From Verrucomicrobiota bacterium (lineage in GTDB: Bacteria; Verrucomicrobiota; Lentisphaeria; Victivallales; Victivallaceae), in NCBI GenBank assembly GCA_023459755.1, contig JAEWSS010000157.1, positions 1-6,858 on the forward strand: DNA of 6,858 bases, in the 5' to 3' direction. Shown piece by piece: positions 1 through 6,552 of the stretch (position 1 is the first letter of the stretch; each line of letters begins with the position of its first letter). The position numbers were made by a program, and so were the translations under genes. Under the pieces are notes generated by a model. The model saw only the letters and a list, made by a program, of their open reading frames with translations, made no database searches and was not told the DNA's origin.

Positions 1-35
1 CCCCATTGCCGCACCCGAATTCCAAGTTTTGCCTA

Positions 36-70
36 CATACAAATTATAATGGAGAAATAACGAATGTCAA
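36..70 (-). promoter_or_regulatory. Exact-consensus sigma-70 promoter reading left out of the window
   Basis: On the minus strand the -35 box TTGACA (70 to 65) and the -10 box TATAAT (48 to 43) both match consensus exactly, with a 16-bp spacer. The expected start is a G near position 36. The -35 box begins 5 bp after the recQ stop codon, and the A/T-rich last codons of recQ (about 79-97) occupy the UP-element position. The promoter faces the same way as recQ but lies after it, so it should serve a separate gene or stable RNA to the left. Only about 36 nt of the transcript is in the window and I cannot identify it. Confidence 0.75.
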
Positions 71-75
71 GAGCG

Positions 76-2412
76 TCAATTGTTATTTTGCGATTTTTGC
101 CATTTGCGGATCACTTCGATCAGTCGCGGCATCACGCTGCCGGCCTTGGCCGGTCCGATTCCGGGGACGGCCATGGACTCGCCGCAGGTGCGCGGCTTCA
201 TTTTCGCCAGCATCCGCAGGGTGTCGTTGGTGAGTATCCGGTAGACCGGAACGCCGCGGGAGGAGGCCATGGCCTGACATTCGCGCCGCAGAAGTTCCAA
301 TAAATCCCCGGTACCGTCGAACCGGGAGTTTCCGTCGTCCCGGACCGGGGAAAGCGAATGTCTTGACCCGCTCCGGCGTTCCGGCGGCGCGTCGTCCGGA
401 AAATCGAGCATGACCGGGTTCTTGCCGTTATATTGACAGCCGGCCGGAGTGATGACCAGCAGCGGCCAGTCTCCAGACTTATCCACGCCGATCAGACCGG
501 CGCGTTCCATGGCGCGCATCAGCCGCATTATGCGGTTGAGTTTCCAGTTGCCGAGCCGACCGAAAAACGGCGACGACGTAAGATTTTTTGAGCTTAGTGC
601 GGCGGTGCGTCCGCCGGCCAGAACCTGACTTACGGTGCCGAGTCCGAACCGCCGGTTGAAGTGATAGGCGGCCTCCAGGACGATCAGAACGGCTTCGGCC
701 TCCGCGGGGGTCGGCGGACGCAGCGATGAGGCGCTACGGTCGCAGAAGTCGCAGTTTCCGCACTGCCAGCTTCCGGCGTCTTCTCCGAAGTATTCGACCA
801 GGAATTTCTGGCGGCAGCCGGTGCAGTTCACATATTTCACCACATCGTCGAGCCGTTCGAGTTCAAAGTCGCGTTTTTCACGCAGCAGTTCAAAGTCCAG
901 CGCGAGCGGCGATTCACGGTTCGGCAGAACGATCGACTTTCCGGCGAACGGCGGAGTCCATTCGATGGTTTTTTCAGTTTCCAGCGCGGCCAGCACCCGC
1001 TTGATCTGGGCTTCGTTCAAGCCGCAGACCGTGGCCATTTCCGCGTAATCGACCTCCACTCCGGACGCAAGATCGTCCTGATACGCGCCGATCATCCGAT
1101 AGATGAAACGCGAGCGCTGAGTGCTTTGCAGCTGATGGGCGCCGCGCAGTTTTGCGAGGTCGCCGCAAATCTTCAGCGTTCCGGCGCCGCCGACGTAAGG
1201 CCGTTCGATCGCGCCGCAGCGCTGCAAAACCTGCAGAGCGCCGGAAATCTGCCGCTCGTTTTTGGCGTCGGGAACCAGACCGGCCAGCGCGGCGGCGGTA
1301 ACGTCCAGCGTATCGCAGTCGCGGTGCAGGGCGATCCGGCGCAGCGCCTCGTAGGTGGAGCGCACCAGTTGTTCGGGCGGGTTGTTCATGTCGATCAAAA
1401 ATTCCTGAATATAGCGGTCGGAATAAGAAAAAAGCAGGATGCACTCCGCCGGTTCGCCGTCGCGTCCGGCGCGGCCGGCCTCCTGATAATAGGCCTCAAG
1501 CGTGCCCGGCATGTTATAGTGGATGATGCGGCGGACGTCCGGGCGGTCGATCCCCATGCCGAAAGCGTTGGTGGCGGCCAGAACGCCGTCGGGACGGCGC
1601 ATGAATTCGTCCTGAGCCGCGGCGCGGTCGGCGTCGCTCATACCGGCGTGGTAGGCCAGACAGCCGAATTCTCCGGCGATCTCGTCCACGCTTTTTCTGG
1701 TTGAAGCGTAAATAATGGTCGGCTCCGGCGCGGCCAGCAGTTCGCGCAGAATGCGAAGTTTGTCGCCGCTGTTGGGGGCGGCGATCACCTTGAAGGCAAG
1801 ATTCGGCCGCTTGAACCCGGAGACGTGTATCCGCATGTTCGGGCGGCGCAGCTGTGTTTTGATGTCGCGCCGGACCACGGCGGTGGCGGTGGCGGTGAAG
1901 GCGCAAAGCTGTTTGACGCCGCACGCCTCGGCCATTTCGCCGATTCTGAGATAATGCGGACGGAAGTCGTGACCCCACTGACTGATGCAGTGCGCCTCGT
2001 CCACCACCAGAAGCGACGGCGGACATTCACTGACAAACCGGCGGAAGCTCTCGGCGCCGAAGCGTTCCGGCGCAACGTAAAGGATTTTTATCTCTCCGCC
2101 GCGGCATCCGGCCAGCACTCGCTGCTGTTCGGAATATGGAACGGCGCTGTTGACGCAGCCGGCGGGAATATTTCTGGAGCGGAGGGCGTCCACCTGATCC
2201 TTCATCAGCGAGATCAGCGGCGAGACCACAATGCCGTACCCGTCGCGCATCAGGATCGGCAGCTGATAGCAGAGCGACTTTCCGGCGCCGGTCGGCATAA
2301 CCACACAGAGGTCTTCGCCGGCGACGATGCCGGAAATTATCTCCTCCTGAAAGTCGAGAAAATTGTCAAAATTAAAAAAGCGCTTCAACGCCGCTGAAAG
2401 TTCATTGCTCAT
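76..2412 (-). CDS. recQ: RecQ-family ATP-dependent DNA helicase with HRDC domain
   Basis: A 3'-5' superfamily-2 DNA helicase, expected to act in the cytoplasm in recombinational repair and replication-fork processing. The 778 residues run: Q motif around Q22 (FQEEII); Walker A MPTGAGKS 39-46; DEAH 138-141 followed by the RecQ aromatic loop CISQWGHDFRP 142-152; motif III TATAT 173-177; motif V around 280-292; motif VI QEAGRAGRDG 310-319. A region of about 180 residues (345-525), apparently winged-helix-like, then precedes the zinc site (C533, C551, C554, C557, with an extra C530). The RQC winged helix is about 565-660, a charged linker about 661-700, and HRDC about 702-772. In E. coli RecQ (about 610 aa) the zinc site directly follows the helicase core, so this is a long variant of a kind I recall from Bacteroidetes-type RecQ. 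The ATG at 2412 suits the family N-terminus. No SD precedes it, and its predicted promoter would give a leaderless mRNA. Family assignment is very secure; which RecQ paralogue it is remains less so. Confidence 0.96.
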   Translation of the reverse strand: MSNELSAALKRFFNFDNFLDFQEEIISGIVAGEDLCVVMPTGAGKSLCYQLPILMRDGYGIVVSPLISLMKDQVDALRSRNIPAGCVNSAVPYSEQQRVLAGCRGGEIKILYVAPERFGAESFRRFVSECPPSLLVVDEAHCISQWGHDFRPHYLRIGEMAEACGVKQLCAFTATATAVVRRDIKTQLRRPNMRIHVSGFKRPNLAFKVIAAPNSGDKLRILRELLAAPEPTIIYASTRKSVDEIAGEFGCLAYHAGMSDADRAAAQDEFMRRPDGVLAATNAFGMGIDRPDVRRIIHYNMPGTLEAYYQEAGRAGRDGEPAECILLFSYSDRYIQEFLIDMNNPPEQLVRSTYEALRRIALHRDCDTLDVTAAALAGLVPDAKNERQISGALQVLQRCGAIERPYVGGAGTLKICGDLAKLRGAHQLQSTQRSRFIYRMIGAYQDDLASGVEVDYAEMATVCGLNEAQIKRVLAALETEKTIEWTPPFAGKSIVLPNRESPLALDFELLREKRDFELERLDDVVKYVNCTGCRQKFLVEYFGEDAGSWQCGNCDFCDRSASSLRPPTPAEAEAVLIVLEAAYHFNRRFGLGTVSQVLAGGRTAALSSKNLTSSPFFGRLGNWKLNRIMRLMRAMERAGLIGVDKSGDWPLLVITPAGCQYNGKNPVMLDFPDDAPPERRSGSRHSLSPVRDDGNSRFDGTGDLLELLRRECQAMASSRGVPVYRILTNDTLRMLAKMKPRTCGESMAVPGIGPAKAGSVMPRLIEVIRKWQKSQNNN

Positions 2413-2417
2413 GTGTG

Positions 2418-2447
2418 ATAATATAGCTTGATTTTATTTTCGGTCAA
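2418..2447 (-). promoter_or_regulatory. Predicted recQ promoter (leaderless type)
   Basis: On the minus strand, TTGACC (2447 to 2442) serves as -35. The -10 is TATATT (2425 to 2420, 16-bp spacer) or TATTAT (2423 to 2418, 18-bp spacer). Either places the transcription start within about 2 nt of the recQ ATG at 2412. This agrees with the absence of any purine-rich SD before that ATG. The -35 box lies inside the spacer of the opposing promoter. Confidence 0.6.
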
Positions 2448-2456
2448 GTGTATAGT
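2428..2456 (+). promoter_or_regulatory. Predicted promoter of the six-hairpin hydrolase gene (leaderless type)
   Basis: TTGATT (2428-2433), a 17-bp spacer and TATAGT (2451-2456) form a good sigma-70 core. The predicted start near 2463 leaves about 3 nt before the ATG at 2466, so the mRNA would be leaderless or nearly so. No SD is present upstream of that ATG. Its -35 box lies in the spacer of the recQ promoter, so the two cores interleave on opposite strands. Confidence 0.6.
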
Positions 2457-2465
2457 ATTGATATT

Positions 2466-4325
2466 ATGAGTCAATGGAGACTGGAAAACAACCATATTGT
2501 CCGGAATTTCGACCGCGGCGAGACGGCAAAAGACCATTTTGCGATGTCCGGCGCGCTGGTCGATCTGATTCTGGAGTGGGAGGTCAAACGCGGCGGCAGG
2601 TTCGCGGCTGTTCTTCGCGCCCGCTTTCCGCAGCTGCGCACCGTGCCGAACGACACCCACGCCTCGTTTGAGAAGATATTTACGCCGCCGGACTTCAAAA
2701 TAAACGGCAAAAAATCGTCCGGCGCCGTCAGGTCGGTCGCGATCTCGGAACTGTTCACCGTAACGATCGACCACCCCGGCTGCCGCGAAGTCCGCGAAAT
2801 ATTTCCGTCAACCGGGGCGGACGCGCTGCTTGATCTGCGGACGGTCGAAAACCGGTCGGAGAAGCCGGTCGAACTGTCGCTGCCGCGCCGGAGGATTTTT
2901 CGCACCGAAATGTATCCGACAACCGTTTTTTCCGACCTGCCGCGCCGATTTATGCTGGCTCCGGGGCAAAAAGTCTCCTGTTTTGTCGAATATTCAAGTT
3001 CCGGCGCGCCGCTCAACCCGATGATGGAACTGGCGGAACGGCTGAACATCGGCCTTACTCCCGACTTCGGGAAACTCGAACTCGAGACCCCGGAACCGGA
3101 AATCGACGCCATGTTCGGCTTCGCGCTCCGTCACGCGGTGGAGAGCATTTTCGACACGCCGAACGGTCCGGTTCACTCCCCCGGCGGCTACGGCAAATAT
3201 CTGGCCGCGATCTGGGCGAACGACGAGGCGGAATACGCCAATGCGTTTTTCCCATTCACCGGCGTCGCCCGGGCCGACGAAGCAGCGCTTAACAGCTACC
3301 GCTGGTTCATGAAATATATGAATAAGGAGTTCACTCCGATTCCATCGTCGATCATCGCCGGCGGGACCGACATCTGGAACGGCGCCGGAGACCGCGGCGA
3401 CGCCGCCATGATCGCCCACGGCGCTTCGCGTTTTGCGCTGGCGTCCGGTCGCCGCGAGGTGGCGGAGGAACTTCAGCCGCTGGTCGAATGGTGCCTCGAA
3501 TACTGCGCCAGAAAACTTACCGACGACGGCGTGGCCGCCTCCGACTGCGACGAACTTGAACGCCGGTTCCCCGCCGGAACCGTCAACCTCTCCACCAATA
3601 TGCTTTATTATGACGCGCTGCTGCGCGCCGCCGCGCTCCGCAAAACGCTGGGAAACGGCGATCCGGCCGAACTGGAGTCGCGCGCCGCAAGGCTGAGGAC
3701 GGCGATCGGCCGCGTTTTTTCCGCCGACGTCGAAGGCTTCGCCACCTATCGCTATTATGACGGCAACACCATACTGCGCAGCTGGATCTGTCTGCCGCTC
3801 TGTTTCGGAGTCAATGACCGCAAAGCCGGAACGCTCGCCGCGCTGTTTTCCGGAAAACTCTGGCGGGGCGACGGTCTTCTGACCGCGTCGGACAATCAAA
3901 CCTACTGGGACCGCTCAACCCTTTACGCCCTGCGCGGCGTATTTTTCTGCGGCGAACCCGACCTGGCGCTCGGCCATTTGAAAAATTACGTCCGGTCACG
4001 ACTGCTCGGCAGTCACGTTCCCTACCCGATCGAAGCGTTTCCGGAATACAACGCCAGCCAGCTCTCCGCCGAAAGCGCGCTGTTCTGCCGGATATTCACC
4101 GAGGGGATGTTTGGCATCGTGCCGACCGGGTTGAACAGCTTTACCGTGAAGCCGGCACTGCCTTCCACCTGGCGCCATGCGGCGCTTCGCGGCATTTCGG
4201 CGTTCGGGAAAACCGGATGGGGCATCGAACTCGACCGGCGGGACAACGGGATTGAAGTCACCGTTCCCGGCGTCTCACACTCAATTGTAGCGGAAAACGA
4301 CTCCATCGAAATAATTTTACACTGA
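2466..4325 (+). CDS. Putative (alpha/alpha)6-barrel (six-hairpin) glycoside hydrolase
   Basis: A 619-residue protein resembling the six-hairpin glycosidase superfamily (GH78-, GH63- or GH95-like). Residues 1-200 look like a beta-rich N-terminal domain. About 205-555 look like the helical toroid, with WANDEAEYA at 250-258, GDRGDAAM at 308-315, a helix at 375-396, and PYPIEAFPEY (520-529) followed by a segment ending FTEGMFGIVPTG (544-555). A short beta-rich C-terminal domain starts near 558. Acidic residues D253, E254, D308, D312, E523 and E527 are catalytic candidates; which are used cannot be read from sequence alone. There is no signal peptide, so it probably acts in the cytoplasm on imported oligosaccharide or glycoside. 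A GTG at 2448 could extend it by six residues, but that codon lies upstream of the predicted -10 box and has no SD, so I chose ATG 2466. Substrate and exact GH family are unknown; an alpha-L-rhamnosidase-like role is one option. Confidence 0.82.
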   Translation: MSQWRLENNHIVRNFDRGETAKDHFAMSGALVDLILEWEVKRGGRFAAVLRARFPQLRTVPNDTHASFEKIFTPPDFKINGKKSSGAVRSVAISELFTVTIDHPGCREVREIFPSTGADALLDLRTVENRSEKPVELSLPRRRIFRTEMYPTTVFSDLPRRFMLAPGQKVSCFVEYSSSGAPLNPMMELAERLNIGLTPDFGKLELETPEPEIDAMFGFALRHAVESIFDTPNGPVHSPGGYGKYLAAIWANDEAEYANAFFPFTGVARADEAALNSYRWFMKYMNKEFTPIPSSIIAGGTDIWNGAGDRGDAAMIAHGASRFALASGRREVAEELQPLVEWCLEYCARKLTDDGVAASDCDELERRFPAGTVNLSTNMLYYDALLRAAALRKTLGNGDPAELESRAARLRTAIGRVFSADVEGFATYRYYDGNTILRSWICLPLCFGVNDRKAGTLAALFSGKLWRGDGLLTASDNQTYWDRSTLYALRGVFFCGEPDLALGHLKNYVRSRLLGSHVPYPIEAFPEYNASQLSAESALFCRIFTEGMFGIVPTGLNSFTVKPALPSTWRHAALRGISAFGKTGWGIELDRRDNGIEVTVPGVSHSIVAENDSIEIILH

Positions 4326-4329
4326 CGTC

Positions 4330-4358
4330 TTGCATTTGGCAACTCCACGCAATATTGT
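4330..4358 (+). promoter_or_regulatory. Predicted promoter of the EamA-like transporter gene
   Basis: TTGCAT (4330-4335), a 17-bp spacer and TATTGT (4353-4358) sit in the 73-bp gap after the hydrolase stop codon. The predicted start near 4365 gives a leader of about 34 nt carrying a strong SD. No intrinsic terminator is visible after the hydrolase gene, so readthrough from upstream is also possible. Confidence 0.55.
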
Positions 4359-4381
4359 ATCCGCAGAGGAATTTTGCGTTT

Positions 4382-4391
4382 AAGGAGGAGG
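4382..4391 (+). promoter_or_regulatory. Very strong Shine-Dalgarno of the transporter gene
   Basis: AAGGAGG (4382-4388), repeated as GGAGG (4387-4391, reading through the overlap as GGAGG), lies 7-10 nt before ATG 4399. It fixes that start and contrasts with the SD-less hydrolase gene just upstream. Confidence 0.8.
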
Positions 4392-4398
4392 GCCGCCT

Positions 4399-5292
4399 AT
4401 GATACTGGGAATAGTCTGCGGCGTTACCGCCGCGTTCTGGCAGGACTGCGGGTATGTTTTTTCGCGTCTGTATGTAAAACGGTTTGCCGCGCCGGTCAAA
4501 CTGCTGCTGGCCACCCAACTGCTGATGGGAGCGGCCGGAATCGCGATACTGCCGTTTGTCTGGCAAGACGGGTTCTGGGGAAACTGGAGCTTTGTACTGC
4601 CGCTTGCCGGCAGCGCATTCGGGTCGCTGTTCGGACAATTGTTTTTTTTCCATACCGAGGAGCATGTTTCGCCGGCGCGGATATCGTCTCTGATGGGGCT
4701 GCGGGTGGTGGTGCTGGCGCTGGTGTCCGGACTTTTTCTGGGCGAACATTACGATCACCGTCAAATCTTCGGCATTGCGCTGGCCGCGCTGTCGGCGCTG
4801 GTGATAAACTATCAGGGCGGCGGCAGAATCGCCACCCGCGGAATGGGCTGGTTCGCGCTGACGCTTGGAAGTTACTGCGTTTCCGACCTCAGCGTAAAAT
4901 ATATGATCGACCGGATCATAACCGGAAATTTTTTCACTTCCGCGTTGATCGGCATGTCGCTGGTGAACATTCTGCTTATGGGCGTAACCCTGCCGTTTGC
5001 CCTGCATATGAAACTCTCGCCGGCCGAACTCAAACCGACGCTGCCGTTTGCCGGGTCGTGGCTGGTCAAACAGATACTGCTTTACAGCTGCTACGCGCTG
5101 ATCGGGCCGGTCTTCGGCAACGTCATCATGTCGCTGCGCGGGCCGATCGCCATAATTCTGACGTTGGTTCTGCTGCGCTTCGGCGTGAAAAATCTTGACG
5201 GCGCGGCCGGAACCGCCGTCTGGATCAGGCGCGGCGTCGCCACATTGATGATGGTTGCGGCGATCGCATTGTATTCACTGCACGGCGTGTAG
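4399..5292 (+). CDS. EamA/DMT-superfamily membrane transporter, 10 TM
   Basis: A 297-residue, very hydrophobic protein with about ten predicted membrane helices: 3-22, 34-53, 65-84, 92-114, 121-138, 150-168, 180-203, 215-232, 238-260 and 278-295. Two five-helix halves and the pattern SPARISSL...GLFLGE (91-116) at the end of TM4 are typical of EamA-domain drug/metabolite transporters of the inner membrane. TM9 carries the matching second-repeat segment (GPVFGNVIMSLRGPI, 236-250). The family moves metabolites such as amino acids, nucleotide-related compounds or sugars; sequence alone does not show the substrate. The ATG at 4399 has a textbook SD. The gene follows the six-hairpin hydrolase in the same direction, which makes export or uptake of a related small molecule possible but unproven. 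Family call is firm; substrate is unknown. Confidence 0.87.
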   Translation: MILGIVCGVTAAFWQDCGYVFSRLYVKRFAAPVKLLLATQLLMGAAGIAILPFVWQDGFWGNWSFVLPLAGSAFGSLFGQLFFFHTEEHVSPARISSLMGLRVVVLALVSGLFLGEHYDHRQIFGIALAALSALVINYQGGGRIATRGMGWFALTLGSYCVSDLSVKYMIDRIITGNFFTSALIGMSLVNILLMGVTLPFALHMKLSPAELKPTLPFAGSWLVKQILLYSCYALIGPVFGNVIMSLRGPIAIILTLVLLRFGVKNLDGAAGTAVWIRRGVATLMMVAAIALYSLHGV

Positions 5293-5293
5293 A

Positions 5294-5322
5294 CAAAAAG
5301 GCCCGACCGTCCGGCCGGGCCT
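5294..5322 (-). terminator. Intrinsic terminator of the DUF4434 gene
   Basis: Read on the minus strand, a 7-bp perfect G+C-rich stem (AGGCCCG, 5322-5316, pairing with CGGGCCT, 5305-5299) encloses a 10-nt loop and runs into TTTTTGTCT (5299-5291). It lies 25 bp past the DUF4434 stop codon. On the plus strand the stem is followed by GAAAC rather than a T run, so it should end transporter transcripts poorly. Confidence 0.8.
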
Positions 5323-5347
5323 GAAACAATCGCGCAACGCCGGATAA

Positions 5348-6295
5348 TTATCCGAGAAACGCGTCGCGGTACGCCTTATAATCGGTATAAAGTTTGGTCG
5401 CTCCCGGAGTATTGACCCTGGCGATGGTGCCGGGTTTGCTCATCAGTCCGGGATACTGGTAGATAAGAACGCGTTCAACGAACGGAGAAATTCCCTCCAG
5501 CTGACGGATGACCCGCTCGATCGGCGCCGAATGAAGCGGCGTTTTATAGATCGGCCCCTCAAACTGGAACACCTCCATATCGGCCCACAGCTTTGCCTTG
5601 CCGACCTTGTCGTGGCAGGTTTTGAGGCGTTCGAAGTAGACCGGAGTCCACTCCACATTGGCCTTGCGCACACCGATTTCGTCCTGATAGGCGACGAAAT
5701 CGACATTCATGCGGTCGAGTTGACGGCAGAAGTTGTCGTCCGCGACCAGATGGAAGGTTCCGTATGGCGCGATCAGCGACTTCTTGCCGGCCATCAGCGA
5801 GTCGGCGAACGCCTGGCAGTTGTTCACATAATCGACGAAATTGTTGTGATAATTCGGGAAAATATCCAGCTCGTTCGGCCAATACCAGCCATAGAAGCTC
5901 GGATGGTTGCCGAAGCGTTCGATCATTTCCGCCATGGCGATCTCGCGTTTCCGGCGGGGTTCCGGGTCGAAGAACATTTTTTCCGGATACATCCAGCTGC
6001 CGTAGAAATCGTTGGAAACGAAAATCTTCAAGCCGAGTTCGTCGGCGGCGTCGAACATCACGCTCATCGGGTCCGGCGTGGCGGTGGGATAGGACTCAAA
6101 GTGGCGGCTCTTATAGAAGGTCTTCTCGTCCAGCGCGCTGCCCATCAGCACAAGGTACTCCATGCCGATGCCGGCCATATCGGAAAGCAGCGCCTTCCAC
6201 TGGTCTTTGTTAAAACTCAGAAGCTGCGGATTCCAGTTCGGCGCTTCCTGCGCGCCGTTGTGCTGAAATTCAAACCACGACCCGGAAATAAGCAT
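5348..6295 (-). CDS. DUF4434-like TIM-barrel protein, putative glycoside hydrolase
   Basis: A 315-residue protein. The opening ISGSWFEFQHN (3-13), the segment GMEYLVLMGSA (44-54) and the overall beta/alpha rhythm match my recollection of the DUF4434 family of glycosidase-like (beta/alpha)8 barrels. FYGWYWPNELDIF (134-146) places Asn141-Glu142 where clan GH-A enzymes carry the acid/base Asn-Glu pair at the end of strand 4. LWADMEVF (236-243) places Glu241 where strand 7 carries the nucleophile. The catalytic reading is an inference; the substrate is unknown. There is no signal peptide, so it is probably cytoplasmic. A strong SD, AAAGGGG (minus strand, 6308-6302), sits 6 nt before ATG 6295. The gene is single, converges on the transporter gene and ends at its own terminator. 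Confidence 0.85.
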   Translation of the reverse strand: MLISGSWFEFQHNGAQEAPNWNPQLLSFNKDQWKALLSDMAGIGMEYLVLMGSALDEKTFYKSRHFESYPTATPDPMSVMFDAADELGLKIFVSNDFYGSWMYPEKMFFDPEPRRKREIAMAEMIERFGNHPSFYGWYWPNELDIFPNYHNNFVDYVNNCQAFADSLMAGKKSLIAPYGTFHLVADDNFCRQLDRMNVDFVAYQDEIGVRKANVEWTPVYFERLKTCHDKVGKAKLWADMEVFQFEGPIYKTPLHSAPIERVIRQLEGISPFVERVLIYQYPGLMSKPGTIARVNTPGATKLYTDYKAYRDAFLG

Positions 6296-6337
6296 ATTTT
6301 ACCCCTTTCAACTGTTTTTGTGTATAATCATCATAGT

Positions 6338-6365
6338 AATATAGACGCGAATGAAAGAAAAACAA
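6338..6365 (-). promoter_or_regulatory. Candidate promoter of the DUF4434 gene
   Basis: On the minus strand, TTGTTT (6365-6360), a 16-bp spacer and TATATT (6343-6338) form a moderate sigma-70 core. The start would be near 6331, giving a leader of about 35 nt that includes the SD. Other A/T-rich hexamers in the same stretch, such as TATGAT (6335-6330), are possible -10 boxes with poorer -35 partners. Confidence 0.4.
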
Positions 6366-6392
6366 CCTCAAAACTCCGGAATAAAAAAAAGT

Positions 6393-6442
6393 GGAAAATT
6401 TTCTTAAAAGGCCTTGACTAATTGCGGCGGCCGGGGTATTAT
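6393..6442 (+). promoter_or_regulatory. Strong promoter with UP-like element for the small-protein gene
   Basis: TTGACT (6414-6419), a 17-bp spacer and TATTAT (6437-6442) form a near-consensus core with a predicted start near G6449. Directly upstream, GGAAAATTTTCTTAAAAGG (6393-6411) lies at about -56 to -38 and resembles an UP element bound by the RNA polymerase alpha subunit. This combination is typical of very active promoters. Confidence 0.72.
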
Positions 6443-6446
6443 AAAC

Positions 6447-6487
6447 TTGTCAGGCGAAGAAAACGTTTGACGAGGTTGTCTCAGGCG
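6447..6487 (+). repeat. Imperfect direct repeat flanking an AAACGTTT palindrome
   Basis: TTGTCAGGCG (6447-6456) recurs as TTGTCTCAGGCG (6476-6487) with a 2-nt insertion. The perfect palindrome AAACGTTT (6461-6468) lies between the copies. All are at or just after the predicted transcription start, so they could be an operator or simply leader sequence. There is no further support. Confidence 0.3.
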
Positions 6488-6552
6488 CGGCCGGATGAAG
6501 CCATTTGTTCGACCGCCGAAAATAAAAACCCAAATAATAAGGAGTTCTCAAA
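6449..6552 (+). other. 5' leader of the small-protein mRNA
   Basis: About 104 nt between the predicted transcription start and ATG 6553. The first two thirds are G+C-rich with the direct repeat; the last third is A-rich and ends in the SD AAGGAG (6539-6544), 8 nt before the ATG. I see only a weak 4-bp hairpin and no known riboswitch, and no terminator-like T run. Confidence 0.45.

Noticed and set aside
1..35. tRNA or SRP RNA 5' end after the consensus promoter
   Set aside because: The visible 36 nt do not show a tRNA acceptor plus D-arm pattern or any RNA start I recognise, and the rest is outside the window.
1126..2397. Two plus-strand open frames of about 190 codons (1126-1704 and 1825-2397) antisense to recQ
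   Set aside because: Both lie wholly inside the conserved RecQ frame and show no independent start signals.
2448..2465. GTG at 2448 as an upstream start of the glycosidase-like gene
   Set aside because: It lies upstream of the predicted -10 box (2451-2456) and has no SD, so it would not be in the transcript from that promoter; ATG 2466 is preferred.
2994..3899. Open frame of 301 codons on the minus strand, antisense to the glycosidase-like gene
   Set aside because: Composition is a mirror of the sense codons, with no domain and no SD; it is a shadow frame.
4258..5007. Open frame of 249 codons on the minus strand across the transporter gene
   Set aside because: Very rich in Gln, Arg and His, as expected opposite a hydrophobic coding region; it also spans the intergenic gap and the transporter promoter.
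5531..6421. Long open frame of 296 codons on the plus strand, antisense to the DUF4434 gene
   Set aside because: It overlaps a gene with a clear family match and strong SD, and its translation has no recognisable domain. High G+C codons leave the complementary frame open.
6487..6516. Hairpin GCGG/CCGC in the small-protein leader as a regulatory structure
   Set aside because: Only a 4-bp stem with a 22-nt loop and no T run; not distinguishable from chance in G+C-rich sequence.
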